Virus record (IMG/VR): IMGVR_UViG_3300008114_000020
Location: 1-64,000 of that record
Length of the DNA stretch: 64,000 bases
Direction: 5' to 3' (one strand)
From: a virus
The position numbers and the translations under genes were made by a program. Shown here in pieces: positions 7,232 to 15,066 of this stretch. Each line of letters starts with the position of its first letter. Within the stretch, counting starts at the first letter, position 1. The notes below the pieces were generated by a model. It worked only from the letters and a program-made list of their open reading frames with translations, was not told where the DNA came from and did no database searches.

Positions 7232-7501
7232 ATGAAAACATTTAACGATTTAGAATTCGAACAAATCGATGAATCCCCATTTATGGTTGGTAAAAAGGTA
7301 CGTACACAATTTGATAATGGATACGGGGTATCTGTCGTTTCTCACACATACTCCTACGGTGGTAAGGATGGTTTGTATGAACTTGCGGTCTTAGATAAAA
7401 ATGGTGACCTCACCTACGAAACACCAATAACCAGCGATGTCCTTGGTTATTTAGAACCTGAACAAGTTACAGAGATTATGAAAAAAGTACAGTCTCTGTA
7501 A
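7232..7501 (+). CDS. Hypothetical phage protein, 89 aa
   Basis: A small acidic protein with a Y-G-V-S-V-V-S-H-T-Y-S-Y-G-G-K-D-G-L-Y-E-L-A-V core, a pattern I associate with small conserved phage proteins of unknown role. Its TAA overlaps the ATG of the next, larger gene by one base. Confidence 0.65.
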   Translation: MKTFNDLEFEQIDESPFMVGKKVRTQFDNGYGVSVVSHTYSYGGKDGLYELAVLDKNGDLTYETPITSDVLGYLEPEQVTEIMKKVQSL

Positions 7502-8742
7502 TGATAGATAATATAGAATTAGTTAAGTCATTACTCAACTTCGAAAACGAGGGTGACTTCTATATGCTCTACATTTTCAAACGAAAGAAAGACCAACCCG
7601 AAGGGGAGAGAGATAATCACCAATCGGTGAGAACAATTAAGACTTACTGTATTGAAAGTATCGAACATCTTGAACGTAGGTACGATGAGATTAAACAACT
7701 GTGTGAGATGTTTAAGGCGAGGGCATACATCCACGTTCAAAAACAAAATCACTTTGATGTTTCATTGAATATGATGGTTGACCTCGCTCAACGTATTCAG
7801 AATGGACAACATAATCAGAAAGGATTATTTGATAGCGTTGTTGGTCAGTTAAAGACACAGGAGAAACGTTGGATAGTGGATGTTGATGATGTAAAAGAGA
7901 TGAGTCCAATGATGGTTGCATTTATTGAATATGAATGTAAACCATTTACTGAAGTTGAATTTGATGAAGCCGGTGTTCCAATTGGTTACAAGGTGGGACC
8001 AAAGGTTGAGGCTGTAATCCCAACAAAGAACGGACACCACTTAATTACCAAAAAATTTGATGTGATGAAGTTTAAGGAGAGATACCCTGAATTAGATATT
8101 CAAAAGAAAAACCCCACACTACTTTATTTACCATGTTATGAAAATGGGTGGGTAGTTTCAACCAACTCATACAAAGCGTTGTGGTTTCATGATGTCGACT
8201 ACATTAATAATGAAAACATACATGACCACAGCAAAGGTAATGGTGTCAACGCCCAACCTGTCATGTTTGAGTTTCGTAAATTTTATGAAGGTGATTCAAA
8301 ACCATTCGGGAGAATTAAAGTATCTGACCTTGAAAAAGTTTATGAAGACATCAAGATGATTCCTGAGTTTGACAAAAAATATAAGGAATGTTATCAATGT
8401 GATGGACACGGGACTGTTGAGTGTAATTGTTGTGGACACGAAACCGAATGTGATGACTGTGATGGGGAAGGTAAGGTAGAATGTGGTGAAGAAGAAAATG
8501 GTGAGTACACTTATCCCAATAAACACTTCATTGTTGTTCACGGTGTTCATTTGTCATTATATGAGATGAGAGAACTCATCGATAATGTCAAGTTTATTGG
8601 TGTGGATGAATTGGAAGTTTATCCAACCGATAGTGATATTAAATCGTTATTTGGTATTCCAAATGAAAAAATGTATATTTTGATTATGGGTAATATGACT
8701 AACGATGTCGAAAAAACCTACAAAGTAAGAGTTAATTGTTAA
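7501..8742 (+). CDS. Primase-like (AEP?) domain joined to DnaJ-type zinc domain
   Basis: The 413-residue protein has an N-terminal domain with W-I-V-D127-V-D129-D130 and, 47 residues later, P-T-K-N-G-H179-H180-L-I. This DxD … GxH arrangement resembles motifs I and II of archaeo-eukaryotic primase/polymerases, but motif III is not certain. Residues 297-328 carry a cysteine-rich segment like the DnaJ zinc domain: C297-x2-C300-x-G-x-G, C308, C310/C311, C317-x2-C320-x-G-x-G, C328. The last 80 residues are unassigned. It may handle nucleotides or nucleic acid; the primase idea is inference. Confidence 0.45.
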   Translation: MIDNIELVKSLLNFENEGDFYMLYIFKRKKDQPEGERDNHQSVRTIKTYCIESIEHLERRYDEIKQLCEMFKARAYIHVQKQNHFDVSLNMMVDLAQRIQNGQHNQKGLFDSVVGQLKTQEKRWIVDVDDVKEMSPMMVAFIEYECKPFTEVEFDEAGVPIGYKVGPKVEAVIPTKNGHHLITKKFDVMKFKERYPELDIQKKNPTLLYLPCYENGWVVSTNSYKALWFHDVDYINNENIHDHSKGNGVNAQPVMFEFRKFYEGDSKPFGRIKVSDLEKVYEDIKMIPEFDKKYKECYQCDGHGTVECNCCGHETECDDCDGEGKVECGEEENGEYTYPNKHFIVVHGVHLSLYEMRELIDNVKFIGVDELEVYPTDSDIKSLFGIPNEKMYILIMGNMTNDVEKTYKVRVNC

Positions 8743-8746
8743 TATT

Positions 8747-8854
8747 ATGGAAAATTTACATCCAGTAGCACAAGTAGTTGGAATAATCGTAATCGGTTTA
8801 TGCGTTTGTATTGCGTTGTTATCACTATTCACAACTTATTTTGATAAAGAATAA
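8747..8854 (+). CDS. 35-aa single-helix membrane protein
   Basis: ATG 8747 to TAA 8852-8854 encodes one long hydrophobic helix (VGIIVIGLCVCIALLSLF) between short polar ends. It lies between the primase-like gene and the ABC membrane-domain gene and could be a partner of the latter. Confidence 0.5.
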   Translation: MENLHPVAQVVGIIVIGLCVCIALLSLFTTYFDKE

Positions 8855-8872
8855 AATAAATCTCATTTCACT

Positions 8873-9715
8873 TTGCGGTACGTTTATAAAATTATTGAAA
8901 AATATAAGAGGTCATTATTATTAATATACTTCTACATCTTTATTGCACAAATCATTTTCTTGGTTGAACCCTATGTGTTGGGTAAATCAATAGATGGTTT
9001 ATTGAATAAGGAGTATTATTGGATTGGGGTTTTTCTTTTAATAGAATCTCTCTCCAATTTTTTCATTTATAAACGTATGGTATTTGACACCAAGATTTAC
9101 ACATCTATCTACAATGATATTGTGTTTAACTATTTGGATAGTTCAGAGGATTCGGATGTCTCAACGAGGTTGGGTAGAACGGATTTAGCACATAGTATTG
9201 TGGATTTCTTGGAACACCACATACACTATTATATAATGTCAATACTTTCCATAATTGGAACATTGTTTTTTATATTCATGTCCCACGTGGTTACTGGTTT
9301 TATTGTATTGTTATGTGCTCCGTTCATTTGTTTTATTGTATGGAAGTTCTACGGTAAGATTGCTCAGTCCACAAAAATTAGTCACAACCAACACGAAAAG
9401 AAAATGGATGTGCTCAACACAAACGATAGAGGTTTGATTGATTCATTCTTTAAAAGGAGAAGAAGGATTTGGATTTCAGCATCCACCCTACAAGGAAAGA
9501 ATTGGACTTCACTCAATATGGTAAAGACCATCTTCTTGGTTTTATCATTAATCATTTTCACTCACGAAAATGTGAAACTAACACAAGGTGAAGCCATTGC
9601 AATGTATTCTTATATAAATCAATTTTTGGTTTCCCTCTTATCCATCCCTGTGGGTATGGAAATGTTTACAAGAATGACCGATATAATAAAAAGATTAAAA
9701 AATACAAATGAGTAA
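8873..9715 (+). CDS. ABC exporter six-helix membrane domain without ATPase
   Basis: The 280-residue product starts at TTG 8873 (no ATG fits) and has about six membrane helices: near residues 14-34, 48-68, 118-138, 142-162, 222-238 and 243-262. Sequence features such as L-V-E-P-Y-V-L-G-K-S-I-D-G-L and the conserved intracellular helices match the transmembrane domain of type I ABC exporters (ABC_membrane group). No Walker A, signature or Walker B motifs follow; the next gene is a small soluble protein. It might pair with a host ATPase, interfere with a host exporter, or act as a channel. Confidence 0.7.
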   Translation: MRYVYKIIEKYKRSLLLIYFYIFIAQIIFLVEPYVLGKSIDGLLNKEYYWIGVFLLIESLSNFFIYKRMVFDTKIYTSIYNDIVFNYLDSSEDSDVSTRLGRTDLAHSIVDFLEHHIHYYIMSILSIIGTLFFIFMSHVVTGFIVLLCAPFICFIVWKFYGKIAQSTKISHNQHEKKMDVLNTNDRGLIDSFFKRRRRIWISASTLQGKNWTSLNMVKTIFLVLSLIIFTHENVKLTQGEAIAMYSYINQFLVSLLSIPVGMEMFTRMTDIIKRLKNTNE

Positions 9716-9896
9716 CGAAAAACTAACACCGGTAAATTGGTTAATCACCAAACTTCAATTGGATACGAGGTATAGTGGAATTTATGACGATATACTAAAC
9801 GAAGCAAGAAAAATGGAAGATGACCATTATGAAAAACTGAAAGATTTTGATAATTGGAAAGATTGGAAAAACGGTATAGAAACTAAATCAGAGTAA
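9708..9896 (+). CDS. Conserved small phage protein, 62 aa
   Basis: The T-P-V-N-W-L-I-T-K-L start followed by an acidic helix (I-L-N-E-A-R-K-M-E-D-D-H-Y-E-K-L-K) is a pattern seen in many Bacteroidetes phages; function unknown. It overlaps the end of the ABC-domain gene by 8 bases. Confidence 0.65.
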   Translation: MSNEKLTPVNWLITKLQLDTRYSGIYDDILNEARKMEDDHYEKLKDFDNWKDWKNGIETKSE

Positions 9897-9897
9897 T

Positions 9898-10077
9898 ATG
9901 TTTCATGATTTGATGGATGAACTTATGGCGGGGGAATTGGGTGTTGATGTAGAAACATACATTGATGTCATTGAAGATAAGTGCACAATGGAAGAAGCCA
10001 AGTTTATTATTGATAACATCTTTCAAGAAAAAGATAAAGAGAAGGCCATAGAATTGTTTAACAGTAAATTAGAATAA
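9898..10077 (+). CDS. Acidic hypothetical protein, 59 aa
   Basis: ATG 9898 to TAA 10075-10077 encodes a helical, acidic protein (F-H-D-L-M-D-E-L … F-I-I-D-N-I-F). The gaps to both neighbours are one base, which fits a tight operon. No family recognised. Confidence 0.6.
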   Translation: MFHDLMDELMAGELGVDVETYIDVIEDKCTMEEAKFIIDNIFQEKDKEKAIELFNSKLE

Positions 10078-10078
10078 T

Positions 10079-10300
10079 ATGTATAAATCATTCAAACTAA
10101 CAAAGAGATATAGTATTGCGTTTAATACTTTTCCTAAGTCGGCTAAAAGTATCGAGACCAAAATACCGGCATATCACACGGGGATTTGTAAATCAACCGA
10201 TGAGATAAATGAATTTGATACATACTTTTTTGTTTTGGGTACTTTTAGAATAATGTGGTATGTTGAACACAAACACAAGTGTGGTGTAACCAATGGATAA
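10079..10300 (+). CDS. Hypothetical protein, 73 aa
   Basis: A basic protein with mixed strand-like segments; starts one base after the preceding stop. No motif recognised. Confidence 0.55.
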   Translation: MYKSFKLTKRYSIAFNTFPKSAKSIETKIPAYHTGICKSTDEINEFDTYFFVLGTFRIMWYVEHKHKCGVTNG

Positions 10301-10308
10301 AAATCAAT

Positions 10309-10497
10309 ATGGAAAAGATTATTACATTCGGTTGTCAGAAAAATGTTTTTGTATATAAGGAAGGTTGTGGGTTATTACCAAATCCTCCTTACAGAAAACA
10401 CGAAACGGTGGAAATGGCAATCCAACATTTAAAAGAAAAAGGAATACAGGAACCAAAAGTAATAGAACATGACACAAAAAGAACAAGCATTAAATGA
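10309..10497 (+). CDS. Hypothetical protein, 62 aa
   Basis: ATG 10309 (M-E-K-I-I-T-F-G) was chosen over an upstream in-frame ATG that would overlap the previous gene. The protein ends in a helix with E-M-A-I-Q-H-L-K-E-K-G. It overlaps the next gene by 29 bases. Confidence 0.55.
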   Translation: MEKIITFGCQKNVFVYKEGCGLLPNPPYRKHETVEMAIQHLKEKGIQEPKVIEHDTKRTSIK

Positions 10498-10690
10498 CAC
10501 CAAAAACCGATTCACAAATCTGTTGGATGGTTGTGTAAGGTCTGGTGTAAGTGTATCAGAAATCATTCGTTACTACGAATCAAGATTGAACAACCAACCA
10601 GTACCTGAAACCAAAAGGTCGTCGGGAATTGTAGATAATTTTATCGAGGACTATCTCAAACATATGGAGAACGAAGATGGAGGATTTTAA
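10469..10690 (+). CDS. Hypothetical helical protein, 73 aa
   Basis: Predicted mostly alpha-helical with S-V-S-E-I-I-R-Y-Y-E near its middle, a segment reminiscent of the recognition helix of MerR-like or small helix-turn-helix proteins, but too short to assign. Overlaps both neighbours. Confidence 0.55.
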   Translation: MTQKEQALNDTKNRFTNLLDGCVRSGVSVSEIIRYYESRLNNQPVPETKRSSGIVDNFIEDYLKHMENEDGGF

Positions 10691-10838
10691 ATTATTAAGG
10701 GGATATGCCGACCCGTTGGTAAGTTTAAGAATGACCATAGAAAGTTTAGCCAGAGTCATGGAGAATTACAATTACAGTTTGATTCAATTGAACAACTCTT
10801 TAGAACAATTAAACAATACCTTACGAGAAAATAATTAA
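10677..10838 (+). CDS. Hypothetical coiled-coil-like protein, 53 aa
   Basis: ATG 10677 to TAA 10836-10838 encodes a 53-residue protein whose second half has regular leucine/isoleucine spacing (S-L-I-Q-L-N-N-S-L-E-Q-L-N-N-T-L), typical of a short coiled coil. It overlaps the preceding gene by 14 bases. Confidence 0.55.
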   Translation: MEDFKLLRGYADPLVSLRMTIESLARVMENYNYSLIQLNNSLEQLNNTLRENN

Positions 10839-10843
10839 GATTT

Positions 10844-10875
10844 TTTGGAATATTCAAATTAATTGGTTATTTTTG
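10844..10875 (+). promoter_or_regulatory. Host-type promoter
   Basis: TTTG (10844-10847), 20 bases, TATTTTTG (10868-10875), 16 bases before the ATG at 10892. It fits the Bacteroidetes consensus. Confidence 0.65.
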
Positions 10876-10891
10876 TTAAAAACAAAAGGAC

Positions 10892-11107
10892 ATGGCTATC
10901 ATCACCATCTTAATATCAATAATGTACGGATTCTATATCTTAGTATCCCTATTGCGTAGAAGATGGAATGATTTTCTTTATGGGATATGTCTTGGTTTAC
11001 TTATCATTTCAAATATTCCAACCATTTCTTTCGTTATCAGTTTACTCGGTCTTATCATTTTACACAGGTACATAGAAGTAAGGGAAAAAAATACAAACGA
11101 ATCATAA
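10892..11107 (+). CDS. Small membrane protein, 71 aa
   Basis: Two or three hydrophobic helices (ITILISIMYGFYILVSLL; LYGICLGLLIISNI; ISFVISLLGLIIL) with R-R-R-W between the first two and a polar C-terminus. It has its own host-type promoter. Function unknown. Confidence 0.65.
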   Translation: MAIITILISIMYGFYILVSLLRRRWNDFLYGICLGLLIISNIPTISFVISLLGLIILHRYIEVREKNTNES

Positions 11108-11108
11108 T

Positions 11109-11300
11109 ATGCTTAAACACTATAACATAAAAGTTTTATTACAATCGGCAACCACACAGTATTGGGCTGAGTACACAATATACGATGTGGTTAAATTCGA
11201 GGTAGGTAGAAACCATTATTTTTTACAGACCGAGGATGGTGATGAGAACTATTTCCCCATAAACTTTTCAATCATCAAACAAATAGAAGACCACCGATAG
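11109..11300 (+). CDS. Hypothetical protein, 63 aa
   Basis: A beta-rich-looking soluble protein (Y-W-A-E-Y-T-I-Y-D-V-V-K-F-E-V-G) starting one base after the membrane protein gene. No family recognised. Confidence 0.55.
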   Translation: MLKHYNIKVLLQSATTQYWAEYTIYDVVKFEVGRNHYFLQTEDGDENYFPINFSIIKQIEDHR

Positions 11301-11371
11301 TGGAAAATATTTTCAAAAAACGTCGTTATAGTGGAAAAAATTCCCGGTTCCGGTGCCCGAGGTTCATTTTA

Positions 11372-11782
11372 ATGGAAAAAATAAATAATATGGAACCACA
11401 AGATAAATGGGTATTCTTCAAAGACATTGATTGGGATTGTCCAAAGAACAATAAGTTTAATGTGGATACAAGGGATTTCCATGTGGGATATCATTGGAAT
11501 GATGAAGGACATCCTGATATTTCTACCATAAACAAATACCCACATTTCTTTTGGACCAAGGATGAACTAACCACATTACTGGAAAGATACTACGAAGAAT
11601 CTGGTGGTGAGGGTGAATGGAGGTATTTCTCATTGGAAACCTATCGCGATGGTTGGTATCTAAAGTACTTAAGAATATTCAGAACGGATATGGGATTCAT
11701 CATATGTGATTCTGAGAATAAAGCGTTGAAGAAAGATATATTAAACGGAAAGGTTTACCAAGAATTATTGCATCATCATTAA
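11372..11782 (+). CDS. Hypothetical protein, 136 aa
   Basis: ATG 11372 is used as start; an in-frame GTG at 11300 overlapping the previous stop would add 24 mostly basic residues from an unusually GC-rich stretch and is less likely. The protein is aromatic-rich with D-I-D-W-D-C near residue 19 and H-F-F-W-T-K-D-E-L near 64. Its stop overlaps the next ATG. Function unknown. Confidence 0.6.
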   Translation: MEKINNMEPQDKWVFFKDIDWDCPKNNKFNVDTRDFHVGYHWNDEGHPDISTINKYPHFFWTKDELTTLLERYYEESGGEGEWRYFSLETYRDGWYLKYLRIFRTDMGFIICDSENKALKKDILNGKVYQELLHHH

Positions 11783-12135
11783 TGGATACAATTAACTTTA
11801 CATTGTTAAGGGGAATAACCTATAAAAATCACCGTGAAATTCTTCGCCGTGGTGATATGACTATTATATTAAGATTCTTTGAAGAGTCCCCTGATTTTCG
11901 ATTTGATACCCACGTGGAAATATGTCATAATAACGGAACCCGTGTAATTGAGGAAGGTGAGACTTTTAAAAGAAACGGAAACAGGGAAGACTATGTTAAT
12001 TTTGCTAAAAGGATATTGGATACATATGAATACGTGGAAGGTAACATAGAAAACATGTACGATTATATTCGTTTGTTTTTGGGTACACTTTTAGTGATTA
12101 ACGAATCGCTGGGGGAAATTAATGAAAATAACTAA
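11782..12135 (+). CDS. Hypothetical protein, 117 aa
   Basis: A soluble mixed alpha/beta protein overlapping the preceding stop codon by one base. No recognisable motif. The C-terminal helix (Y-D-Y-I-R-L-F-L-G-T-L-L-V-I) is amphipathic. Confidence 0.6.
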   Translation: MDTINFTLLRGITYKNHREILRRGDMTIILRFFEESPDFRFDTHVEICHNNGTRVIEEGETFKRNGNREDYVNFAKRILDTYEYVEGNIENMYDYIRLFLGTLLVINESLGEINENN

Positions 12136-12165
12136 AAAACAATAACTGGGGTTCCAACTAATAAT

Positions 12166-12420
12166 ATGAATAACGAAATTACATATAGAGTAATAATAGA
12201 TACAACCATAAAAGATGGAAGATGTATATATAATCTCTCAACTCCTACAGACCAACCTCAAATAACTTTAAATCAAATTACCAGTATACTATCAGGAGCA
12301 CTATCTCTAAGTATAAGAGGTTCAGAAAATGAAGCACAAACAATGAGGGATGTAATAAATTACCTTAATGAAGAATTTGTTAGTATAGATTCATTTAAAG
12401 ATATACATGTAAAGAAATGA
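12166..12420 (+). CDS. Hypothetical protein, 84 aa
   Basis: A small soluble protein with an N-terminal strand pair and a helix (I-T-S-I-L-S-G-A-L-S-L). It overlaps the following gene by 4 bases (ATGA). No family recognised. Confidence 0.55.
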   Translation: MNNEITYRVIIDTTIKDGRCIYNLSTPTDQPQITLNQITSILSGALSLSIRGSENEAQTMRDVINYLNEEFVSIDSFKDIHVKK

Positions 12421-12785
12421 AAGGAATACTGTATAAAGAAAATAATAATTGGATGGTAAGATGGTATGATGAAATAAACTCATCCACCGATTCAACCCAA
12501 ATTGGAATAATCCCATTACACCCTGGTGATGTAAAGAATCATGGTCATATACTAAAGGAATATACTATGGTTGATTTTGATATCATTCCTGTATTTGTGG
12601 AAAAGGAAGGTGAAGAATGTGTAAACGGGGAAGATGTTCCACACGCGAGGATTAAGAACACAGAGAACATTCTATATGGTTCTATAGAAGAATTGATTAT
12701 TCGTTGGAATATTGATGGAACAAAAACCGCTGGTAGTCTCACAAGAGAAATAATGGATATAATAAAAAAACATATTACGTTATGA
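12417..12785 (+). CDS. Conserved phage protein, 122 aa
   Basis: The K-G-I-L-Y-K-E-N-N-N-W-M-V-R-W start and the I-P-L-H-P-G-D motif near residue 32 are features I associate with a small protein widespread in phages of Bacteroidetes; its role is unknown. It overlaps both neighbours by 4 bases, giving a translationally coupled trio (12166-13033). Confidence 0.65.
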   Translation: MKGILYKENNNWMVRWYDEINSSTDSTQIGIIPLHPGDVKNHGHILKEYTMVDFDIIPVFVEKEGEECVNGEDVPHARIKNTENILYGSIEELIIRWNIDGTKTAGSLTREIMDIIKKHITL

Positions 12786-13033
12786 TTACAGAACAGAATT
12801 TAATTGATTTGGGTTTTGAAAAGGTTGAAGGGAATCTTGAAGGACAAACAGAACCATGGTACTATTATAATTTGGATATAGATAATGTTAATCTAACTTC
12901 AGATGATAGTGACATGGTTAAAGATGAACACTGGAATGTTCATGTATGGGAATTGGATTTGGTTATTAATAATATGTCTAACCTAAATGGTTTCATAAAC
13001 ATCATCACAAGAATAATAAGGGATAACAAATGA
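12782..13033 (+). CDS. Acidic hypothetical protein, 83 aa
   Basis: A strongly acidic protein (L-D-I-D-N-V-N-L-T-S-D-D-S-D) with two W-containing strands. Overlaps the upstream gene by 4 bases. Role unknown. Confidence 0.6.
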   Translation: MITEQNLIDLGFEKVEGNLEGQTEPWYYYNLDIDNVNLTSDDSDMVKDEHWNVHVWELDLVINNMSNLNGFINIITRIIRDNK

Positions 13034-13125
13034 AGTATATTAAAAAGTTAATGAACCACCTTTGGTGGTTAAAAAAACAGAAGGTAGAAAGTATGGTTTA
13101 CTGCGGTAGACCCACATCGGTTTAA
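13030..13125 (+). CDS. Possible 31-aa basic peptide
   Basis: ATG 13030 overlaps the preceding stop as ATGA and the frame ends at TAA 13123-13125. The peptide is basic with two tryptophans and Y-C-G-R-P-T near its end. The segment also forms a CCACC-TTT-GGTGG hairpin, so it could instead be non-coding. Confidence 0.35.
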   Translation: MKYIKKLMNHLWWLKKQKVESMVYCGRPTSV

Positions 13126-13155
13126 ACAATTTGAAACCATAGTTGTTACATCTAT

Positions 13156-13365
13156 ATGAAAAAATTTATACTGTACAGACCACTCTCGGATATGGAATCT
13201 GATGGGGTTTATTTTGACGAATCGGTTAAGAAGAAACTGGTTGAAGAGAGAGAAAAACAGGTATGTCATTATAGTGGTTTACCCTCTGTTTGGATGTACA
13301 GTAGTGATAGGATTTTGACCCACGATACCCCTAATGTAATACAGAAAGAGTTAAAAAACCCTTGA
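13156..13365 (+). CDS. Hypothetical protein, 69 aa
   Basis: A soluble protein with a central charged helix (E-S-V-K-K-K-L-V-E-E-R-E-K). No motif recognised. It lies near the end of the + strand block. Confidence 0.55.
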   Translation: MKKFILYRPLSDMESDGVYFDESVKKKLVEEREKQVCHYSGLPSVWMYSSDRILTHDTPNVIQKELKNP

Positions 13366-13428
13366 TTTTAACCCTGTAATCCAGACATTTTTTGTCGTAA
13401 GGAATTTTTCTCAGATATATACGAATGT

Positions 13429-13563
13429 ATGACAAGAAATCCCGCTGGTCGTATTACAATCCATAAAAGTGGATTAAAGTGGGAAATTGTGGGACATAGT
13501 AGGGGATTGACCCTTGTTCGAAATAAGAGTTATATTTTTATATTTTCAGAAAAACAGATGTAA
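13429..13563 (+). CDS. Hypothetical protein, 44 aa
   Basis: ATG 13429 to TAA 13561-13563 encodes a small basic, beta-rich-looking protein (G-R-I-T-I-H-K-S-G-L-K-W-E-I-V). It is the last + strand gene before the convergent junction. Confidence 0.5.
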   Translation: MTRNPAGRITIHKSGLKWEIVGHSRGLTLVRNKSYIFIFSEKQM

Positions 13564-13564
13564 A

Positions 13565-13596
13565 TAAAAAACCCCCAAGTGTCATACAAGGGGGTT
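13565..13596 (-). terminator. Terminator at the convergent junction
   Basis: CCCCC (13572-13576) pairs with GGGGG (13590-13594); on the - strand the stem is followed by a T-rich run, so it ends the gene at 13617-14408. The loop contains GTGTCATAC, the nonamer also found in the intergenic dyads further right. Confidence 0.75.
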
Positions 13597-13616
13597 AATG
13601 TATATACGTATATATG

Positions 13617-14408
13617 TCATACACGTCTCGTGTCGTCAATAAAAATTCTTACGTTGTGTTTCTCCCTGAACTTTTTTTCTAACTTATCAATAATATTATC
13701 TTGTAAGTTATAGGGGAAATCGGGACTACCTTTTTCGATACCATCTATGGTTTTAAATTTTGAATCAATGAACGGAATTAAATCTTTTTCATTTTTTATA
13801 TCTTTTTTCCCGCGTACCACAACTCTAATAACTGGGTTGTCTACGAGTTCATACTCATGGTCATCTATCTTTCCTTTTTTATATACGGTGTAATACACCG
13901 TCGCTCTCTTTATTAAAATTTTTATCCACTCATCCATTTGGTCAAAAAACTTAGGTAATACATCTTGAGGTAATACAAGGGAATATTGGCCAGACAAAAT
14001 GTACTGTATTGTTGGATTATCATACCTGAGGTGATTGGTATAATTTCTGTCAAACGATTCTTCTAATAAATCAATAATTAAAGGTCCGTTAATAAGGTGA
14101 AGTGACCTTATACTTAACTTGAACGGAAATTCACCGAACCCAATCTCTTGAATTTTTCTGCCAACCAAAATGTAGATGTCATTAATCATCTCAGGATAAA
14201 CCCTGTTAACATCAACAAATAGTTTCAATAGACATTCACTTATAAAAGGGACACCATCTATTGTTCCTTGGGTTGGGTCTTCAGCTACAACATATTTTAT
14301 TGTAATGGTCCCATCGGTCAGTCCTTTAAGTGAGTCACCTATTTGTGGTAAAGCGTCGTGAAACTTTTGGACATCATCACCTTCTAAAGTTTCTGTTAGT
14401 TTAATCAT
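13617..14408 (-). CDS. Hypothetical protein, 263 aa, with late-type promoter
   Basis: The start at 14408 (M-I-K-L-T-E-T-L-E-G) was chosen because a TATTTATA motif (14424-14431) lies between it and an upstream in-frame ATG at 14435. The protein is soluble, alpha/beta, without a recognised family. The start M-I-K-L-T-E-T-L-E-G resembles the short shared terminus of the late proteins in the right part of the window, and this is the only gene left of 39 kb on the - strand with the late motif. It may be a virion or internal head protein placed at the edge of the early block. Confidence 0.6.
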   Translation of the reverse strand: MIKLTETLEGDDVQKFHDALPQIGDSLKGLTDGTITIKYVVAEDPTQGTIDGVPFISECLLKLFVDVNRVYPEMINDIYILVGRKIQEIGFGEFPFKLSIRSLHLINGPLIIDLLEESFDRNYTNHLRYDNPTIQYILSGQYSLVLPQDVLPKFFDQMDEWIKILIKRATVYYTVYKKGKIDDHEYELVDNPVIRVVVRGKKDIKNEKDLIPFIDSKFKTIDGIEKGSPDFPYNLQDNIIDKLEKKFREKHNVRIFIDDTRRV

Positions 14409-14423
14409 CTCATTTACTTTACA

Positions 14424-14431
14424 TATAAATA
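14424..14431 (-). promoter_or_regulatory. Late-type motif TATTTATA
   Basis: TATTTATA on the - strand, 15 bases upstream of ATG 14408, the same motif and distance as in front of many genes right of 39 kb. Confidence 0.5.
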
Positions 14432-14441
14432 CCATTCCCCC

Positions 14442-14608
14442 GCCAAACTAAATCGACCTCCTCAGGTCCCTGAACTAACAAGTGTTAGTTAGTTTGTGCC
14501 AAACAAAATCGGTACCGTCGGACGATTCTGAGGATTCTGATTCCGCCAAACTAAATCGGTGGATTTATTGTTACAACATCAATTGTCTAAACAACCTTTC
14601 CGCCAAAC
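14442..14608. repeat. Array of four same-direction GCCAAAC elements
   Basis: GCCAAAC followed by (T/A)AAAT occurs at 14442, 14498, 14545 and 14602, spaced 56, 47 and 57 bases, all in one orientation. The units also share CTCAGGTCCC-like segments, and a perfect AACTAAC/GTTAGTT hairpin lies at 14473-14490. No gene is seen in 14409-14707. The array may be a cluster of regulator sites or remnants of cassettes that lost their genes. Confidence 0.6.
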
Positions 14609-14648
14609 TAAATTGACCATCTCAGGTCCCGTCGTCAGGATTCTCATT

Positions 14649-14684
14649 AAAAAAAAAAATCCCGTGACGTTAATCACAGGATTT
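14649..14684 (-). terminator. Rho-independent terminator
   Basis: A hairpin of ATCCTGTGA with TCACGGGAT followed on the - strand by 11 or more T. It ends the transcript of the histone-like gene at 14708-14977. Confidence 0.8.
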
Positions 14685-14707
14685 GGTTAAGAGACTTGAG
14701 TCGTCTA

Positions 14708-14977
14708 TTACATATTACTCAAGATACTCTTACGGAACTCGAAAGCTTTCTTCTTGGAGGAGAAGTTCTGAGAGTAACGGGTTCCGTTAACGCTAGCACG
14801 TACACGGTAAGAGAAACCATCATAGTAGATGTGGTGTGAAACAGGTACGTAAGTACTTACGGTTGTTTTCATAGCCGGAGCTGCTACTGCTTTCTTCCCA
14901 CCCTTTTTGGGGGCTGGAGCTGGTTTCGCCGCTGGTTTGCTGGCGGGTTTTTTAGTTGTGGACTTCTTTGTTGCCAT
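14708..14977 (-). CDS. Small DNA-binding protein with histone-H1-like tail
   Basis: Residues 1-35 form a disordered tail of Lys, Ala and Pro (K-K-P-A-S-K-P-A-A-K-P-A-P), as in bacterial and phage H1-like nucleoid proteins. Residues 48-85 (Y-Y-D-G-F-S-Y-R-V-R-A-S-V-N-G … F-E-F-R) match the three-stranded-sheet plus helix of AP2-like or integrase arm-type DNA-binding domains. It probably coats or bends phage DNA. It is expressed with its own terminator. Confidence 0.65.
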   Translation of the reverse strand: MATKKSTTKKPASKPAAKPAPAPKKGGKKAVAAPAMKTTVSTYVPVSHHIYYDGFSYRVRASVNGTRYSQNFSSKKKAFEFRKSILSNM

Positions 14978-15066
14978 AATATATTGATTTTGATATATAA
15001 AATATACACAAGAAAATCCTAAAAACCAAATCCTATAAAAAAATCTTTCAAAGAACTAATGCCAAA

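Noticed and set aside
14442-14608. A CRISPR-like array
   Set aside because: The repeats are only about 12 bases, spacings vary from 47 to 57, and no cas genes are near.
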